From Ehretia macrophylla (lineage: Eukaryota; Streptophyta; Magnoliopsida; Boraginales; Ehretiaceae), in NCBI GenBank assembly GCA_037974665.1, contig CM075780.1:3630501-3694500 (forward strand): DNA of 64,000 nt, read 5' to 3'. Position numbers and translations under genes: made by a program. The first letter of the stretch is position 1. Each line of letters starts with the position of its first letter. Positions 59,386-64,000 of this stretch are shown piece by piece. Below the pieces are notes generated by a model. That model worked only from the letters and a program-made list of their open reading frames with translations. It did not search any database and was not told where the DNA came from.

Positions 59386-62200
59386 TAATCAAGAAAGCAT
59401 CCTACACAAAGCACTAAACTATAAAATAATCCTAATTCAAATCTCTACAAAATCCACTAACAATAAACAATTCAATCTACACAAACACCTAAACATTTTT
59501 TATTCTTTATTCTCACCCAAAACCAATGCACCTCAAATTTCACCCTTATTATAATCCATAATATGTTAAATAGAATCTGAAATTTCAGCAATTTGCAAGC
59601 CCTTGGCTGACCACTAAGTGCATTTAGTCTAGCGTTGCATAATTTATTCATAATCCTAGACAAACTATGACACAAAGGCATTAAAAAATTGCTCAATTCC
59701 CCTCAAATCTCCACCATTTTCGACCAGCCCTTGCATGCCCATGCTAGCAATCAAAAAATAACATTTTGAAGACACAAAAATCAGATTTTGGCTGCCCAAG
59801 GCCGACCACACCCTCAAAGGAATTGCAAAGCCATCACTTTGTCACATTCTCTCATTTCGTTCAACTTCTCTAACTTCCCTCTCATTTCCTCTCTCCATTT
59901 CGGTTCTTGGCTGAGTTCTCTATCTCCTTGGCTTGTCTTCTTCATAACTTAGCTAAGCCAAGTCAAGAAAACATCAAGAAAGTCGAGCAAACAAGCTCGA
60001 GTTCGAAAATCACTCATGCATGTGCATTAAAGCTTCATTTTCGGCCTAGGTGAGTTACTAAGCTTCCATTTATTTTCTTCAAGTCCTAACTACATGCAAG
60101 GTCTAAGAGATTGATTACTAAGTTAGGAAAAATAGAGAAAAGCTAGTTGGAATCTCGGCTAAGCAAGAAGAAGAAGAGATTTGAGCTTCAACAAGGTTTT
60201 TGTGCATCTTTTGGTTGATTGCAAAGGTGAGGGTTAAAAGCTTTTGAAAACTCTTTGAAATTTCACATGCATGTTCATAAATGTGTATATTTGCTTCTGT
60301 ACTTGAGCTATATGGTCGTTCATAAGCTTAAACAACCATGCATGGCAAGATCTTGGCTTGAAAATGATGCTAGGTGAAGTCGAAATGGATGACAGCTCTC
60401 TGACCAGTCTGTTTGAGGTAAGTTTAGCTAAGAAAATGATGTTTAAAATTCTTGAAAATTGGTAGGTGACTAGTTTGGACAGTTTTGGACATTTTTCCCA
60501 GAAATAGGCCGAAGCTAATTTTGACTCTAAGGTCCTCAAAATGGTAAATCATTAAAATGTGACCAAATCTGGAAATCTGGAAAAATGAATCAGGTTTTGG
60601 CAGATGCACTGACCTTGTGGAACGAACCATATTTGACTTAGTAAAAGTTGCCCAAAACGCATGAAATTTTGTGTGATGCTATATTTTTCAGTTCTGGACA
60701 ATTTTTTCAGAAATGGACCAAAGCTAAAACTGAATCTAAGGACCTCAAAAACGCCATTTTCTGAAAAGTGTGCAAATCTGGACAGTGTTGTGCTACCTCA
60801 CTGTTTCGGCTATAACTAATGATTCTGAACTCCAATTGATGCAAGGTTTGTTTCTGAGTTTATTTAACTTATTAAGATTTAATTTGACATCTTATTCACT
60901 GAATTTGGAGATTGTTTGATTATCCTATTGATTGTGAGAAAACAGCCTATTGCAGTAAAGGTTTTATTTAGCTACATGCTTGGAAAATTATTGTAACCTC
61001 TCTTGTGATACTAATTGTGTGGAAAAGTTGTGTTGGGATGTTATGTGGACTGTTTTGAGTACTTGAGGATGCTTGAATGGAATGATGCATGACTTAAGAA
61101 TGACTTTGAGTTGACTTAGGGTTTTCATCACACGATTAAGCATGAAATAGAAACCCTAATGACTAGGTAGCTTTACTAAGTGTTGATCTCTTGGTTTGGT
61201 GTGGAAATTATATGCTTAGTGGGCTGCCCGTAATTGTTCTATAACTTCAAATGTGAATTTGACCATGGCATGTTGTCAAATAAGCTTTTCTTGCTACCGA
61301 ACCCTCGTAAATGTTGTTGCATGTTGAATAATTCGTATCACTTGATTATATGAGCTTCTTAATGAGTTATATGACCTGTTTTACATGTGTTACATGGCTG
61401 CCCGATTAATGTTCATATAACTCCATATGCCTCTCATGTGAAATTACTTGTCTTATCGTGCCTCGTTCGACTACTTGTTAACATGAGATCTTATAACTGC
61501 TCGGAGGCAACCTACCTTGTTGTCCTCCTAATGTGATATGTTAAATGTTATAAATGTGCATTGCATTCGAGGTTGCAACCTTTCAGTGTGGCATGGTAGT
61601 GTTTCACGCACGCCGGGCGGCGTCGGGCTTGCCGGTGTTACCGTGACTGCCATGGTCCAATTCTCACTCTCGCTTGGCATTTCACCCTCGGAGAGTTGGG
61701 TCATAGGATTTCGGGGTACATCCGGAGTAAACCCACCTGGCGTGTTTTGGGGATGAATTAAAGTCGGCCGCAACTCCTGTTACTTGACTTGATCTGAGAG
61801 CTAAAGCTCACCGTATCCTTTTTATTATGTGTATAAGTACTCCCGCTTGGATCCTAGAGAACCTCGGGGAGGAAAGACCGGTATTCCTGTTCTGTACTTG
61901 TAATTATGTACTTGTATTTCTGTTGTATTCATGTTTGAGAAAGGGATTTTCATAAGTTTAATCGGAAAATGAGTTTCAAAACTTATTTCTCGCTCCCCCT
62001 CGCTGAGTTCATAAGGACTCACCCTCTTTTATCATCTCAGGTGAAGAAGAACAGGTACAGGAACCCGAGGATAATGTACCTAATGATGAACCCCTGGAGC
62101 GATTGCCTGTTATTGTTGTTTTGCTTGAACGTGACTACTTGTGTACCTTGTGCTGCTTGAAGACTATTTATCTTATGTTGTTGTTGTTGCTAATGTAAAA

Positions 62201-62223
62201 GACCCCCATTGTAATTTGGGGTC
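62201..62223 (+). other. Conserved LTR hairpin GACCCC/GGGGTC
   Basis: GACCCC (62201-62206) can pair with GGGGTC (62218-62223). The same structure is present at this place in the LTRs of A, B and C. The position in the 3' half of the LTR suggests a role in RNA 3' end formation or strand transfer, which is inference. Confidence 0.6.
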
Positions 62224-62739
62224 TAATTTTGGTTTGTACTTATATTAAGTAGACTGATACTAGACATGACACTACTATGATCGTTTTGCTTTTACTACCG
62301 CTAGTATCTATCTTAGGTTACGACGCTTTAGTTAAGAACTAAGTAAATGAACTTATCCAATCTTAATAGGTACTTGCTATTGAGCTAAGATCAATAGGTA
62401 TATTTGTAACGAGGACAAATAAACAAACAAGACATAGTATCATGCTAGGTTATAAATCAAACGGGACGTCGAAATAACCAATAGGCAATTCAATTGATGA
62501 TAAAATAGTAAATTCTAGCTGGGAATGAACTTGAATTGAAAGTTTTGAGGCTGTTAGAAAATTTAGGTCAAAACAAAGAGCCCAATTACAACCGTTATGC
62601 TACCGGATTTCCGAAAAATTTGGAGTCTAGAATAAAACGTTAAGTGTTAAACCTCCTAGAACGATTAAGAATGTGAATGGACTTGAATGTTTAGATCACA
62701 CCCTAGTCTAACCTTTATAGGCCGGGTTGGGGCGTGACA

Positions 62740-62744
62740 TGTGA
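62740..62744. repeat. Target site duplication of D, right copy (TGTGA)
   Basis: Exact repeat of 58862-58866. It lies at -43 to -39 of 5S copy 39. Confidence 0.95.
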
Positions 62745-62782
62745 ACCGTTAACACATATAGGAATTGCGCCCTCAACATGAC

Positions 62783-62901
62783 TGGTGCGATCATACCAGC
62801 ACTAATGCACCGGATCCCATCAGAACTCCGAAGTTAACCGTGCTTGGGCGAGAGTAGTACTAGGATGGGTGACCCCGTGGGAAGTCCTCGTGTTGCACCC
62901 C
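62783..62901 (+). rRNA. 5S rRNA, copy 39
   Basis: Changes G1T, G56C (A box) and C95G (C box). Upstream box ATATAGG retained; solo LTR D ends 43 bp upstream of the gene. Confidence 0.96.
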
Positions 62902-63459
62902 CTTTTCAATTTTTTTTGCCCTTGTTAGGGTTGCCAAGATACTTTATCCACCAAATCTCTATTACTGAATCCCACGAAACATTGGGCAAGACAACTTCGA
63001 TTCACGAAGAGGCTGGGCCCGCAAACCGAGGGCGTACGGTTTGTGACCAGGTCTCCGTCGCTCCGGTGCCCATAACTTTTGATCCATAAGGAGTTACGCG
63101 GCGCACAGCATACCGTTGCAAAGCTCTCTGAGAGCTCTACGATGGGGTTAACCAGCTTGCTCGCTGTGCCCATTTTTGGAGCCCAAAATCGAAAGTTTTC
63201 ATCAGTTTCAGGCCACTTTTCTTCTTTTGCTATGTTTTTCCATCCCGGATCATACGTCGTGAACTGTTAAAAGGACGACAACCTGACTCAAGGGACATCA
63301 GAGGGCCTTACAACGTGTCGATATCATGTCTTGCGAGGATGCTGCGTTGATGAAGCGGATGGGTTGTCGTTAAGCCCATTGGGCCTTTTGAAAGGGCCAT
63401 CTCTCTAGGCTGGGACTGTGAACCGTTAACACATATAGGAATTGTGCCCTCAATATGGC

Positions 63460-63578
63460 GGGTGCGATCATACCAGCACTAATGCACTGGATCCCATCAG
63501 AACTCCGAAGTTTAGCGTGCATGGGCGAGAGTAGTACTAGGATGGGTGACCTCCTGGGAAGTCCTCGTGTTGCACCCC
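63460..63578 (+). rRNA. 5S rRNA, copy 40
   Basis: Changes C29T, A54T and T62A (both in the A box) and C93T. Upstream box ATATAGG; the flank before -1 reads TATGGC instead of CATGAC. Confidence 0.95.
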
Positions 63579-64000
63579 CATTTCAATTATTTTTGCCCTA
63601 GTTTGGGTTGCCAAGATACTTTATCCACCAATTTCTATTACTGAATCCCACGGGACATTGGGCAAGACAACTTCGCTTCATGTAGAGGCTGGGCCCGCAA
63701 ACCGAGGGCGTAGGGTTTGTGACCAGGTCTCCGTCACTCCGGTGCCCATAACTTTTGATCCGTAAGGAGTTCGCGGTGCACAGCATACCATTGCAAAGCT
63801 CTCTGAGAGCTCTACGATGGGGGTAGCTAGTTTGCTCGATATGCTAGTTTTTGGAGCCGAAAATTGAACGTTTTCATTAGTTTCAGGCCACTTTTCTGCT
63901 TTTGCTCTGTTTTTCCATCCCGGATCGTACGTCGTGAGCTGTTAAAAGGACGACAACCAGACTCGCGGGACATCAGAGGGCCCTACAACGTGTCGATATC

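Larger units (their letters stand above)
58867..62739 (+). mobile_element. Solo LTR D
   Basis: A single 3873-bp LTR, start TGTGAGGCCC and end GCGTGACA, flanked by matching TGTGA. There is no internal domain or second LTR, so the rest was removed by LTR-LTR recombination. It belongs to the same family as A, B and C, in B orientation, and is about 150 bp longer than the B LTRs, mostly through an expanded U3 array. Candidate splice donor at 60050 and acceptor at 62040. Confidence 0.95.
62740..64000 (+). repeat. 5S rDNA tandem array, block 4
   Basis: Two genes and their spacers; the window ends inside the second spacer. No further insertion or gene is visible. Confidence 0.97.

Overview
The window is plant nuclear DNA, most likely from a flowering plant. 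It is one long tandem array of 5S ribosomal RNA genes broken up by LTR retrotransposons of a single Ty3/gypsy lineage. The 5S genes have the plant-type sequence (GGGTGCGATC at the start, GCACCCC at the end, usual length 119 nt). The retroelements are chromoviruses: their integrase ends in a chromodomain and their primer-binding site is TGGTATCAGAGC, complementary to the plant initiator tRNA-Met. I cannot name the species. No protein-coding host gene, tRNA gene or other RNA gene was found. Layout: 1-1106 5S block 1 (one gene); 1107-13016 element A, full length, minus orientation, target duplication CTGAG; 13017-25800 5S block 2 (19 genes); 25801-46695 complex B, a plus-oriented non-coding element with two 3.7-kb LTRs, a truncated extra tail on its left, and autonomous-type element C (31538-41883, minus orientation, target duplication ACATG) nested in it; 46696-58866 5S block 3 (18 genes); 58867-62739 solo LTR D, plus orientation, target duplication TGTGA; 62740-64000 5S block 4 (two genes). 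All 40 5S genes lie on the plus strand with a repeat unit of about 676-678 bp. When the insertions are subtracted, the units on either side of A and D close up to 677 and 676 bp. Each unit has a TATA-like box at about -27, a C at about -13, usually C at -1, a 119-nt gene with internal A box, intermediate element and C box, and oligo-T termination signals just downstream. The genes are unusually uneven: none equals the array consensus and they differ from it at 1 to about 11 positions. Local haplotypes recur every three or four units, which points to segmental duplication and gene conversion. The gag-pol frames of A and C are both broken by stops and frameshifts, so neither copy can now encode a full polyprotein, although protease, reverse transcriptase, RNase H, integrase and chromodomain motifs remain readable. 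The main observation is that the three insertions made directly into 5S DNA (A, B and D) all lie between -50 and -28 relative to the next 5S gene, just upstream of the TATA-like box, out of a 677-bp unit. That pattern resembles integration guided by the RNA polymerase III initiation machinery, as known for yeast Ty3.
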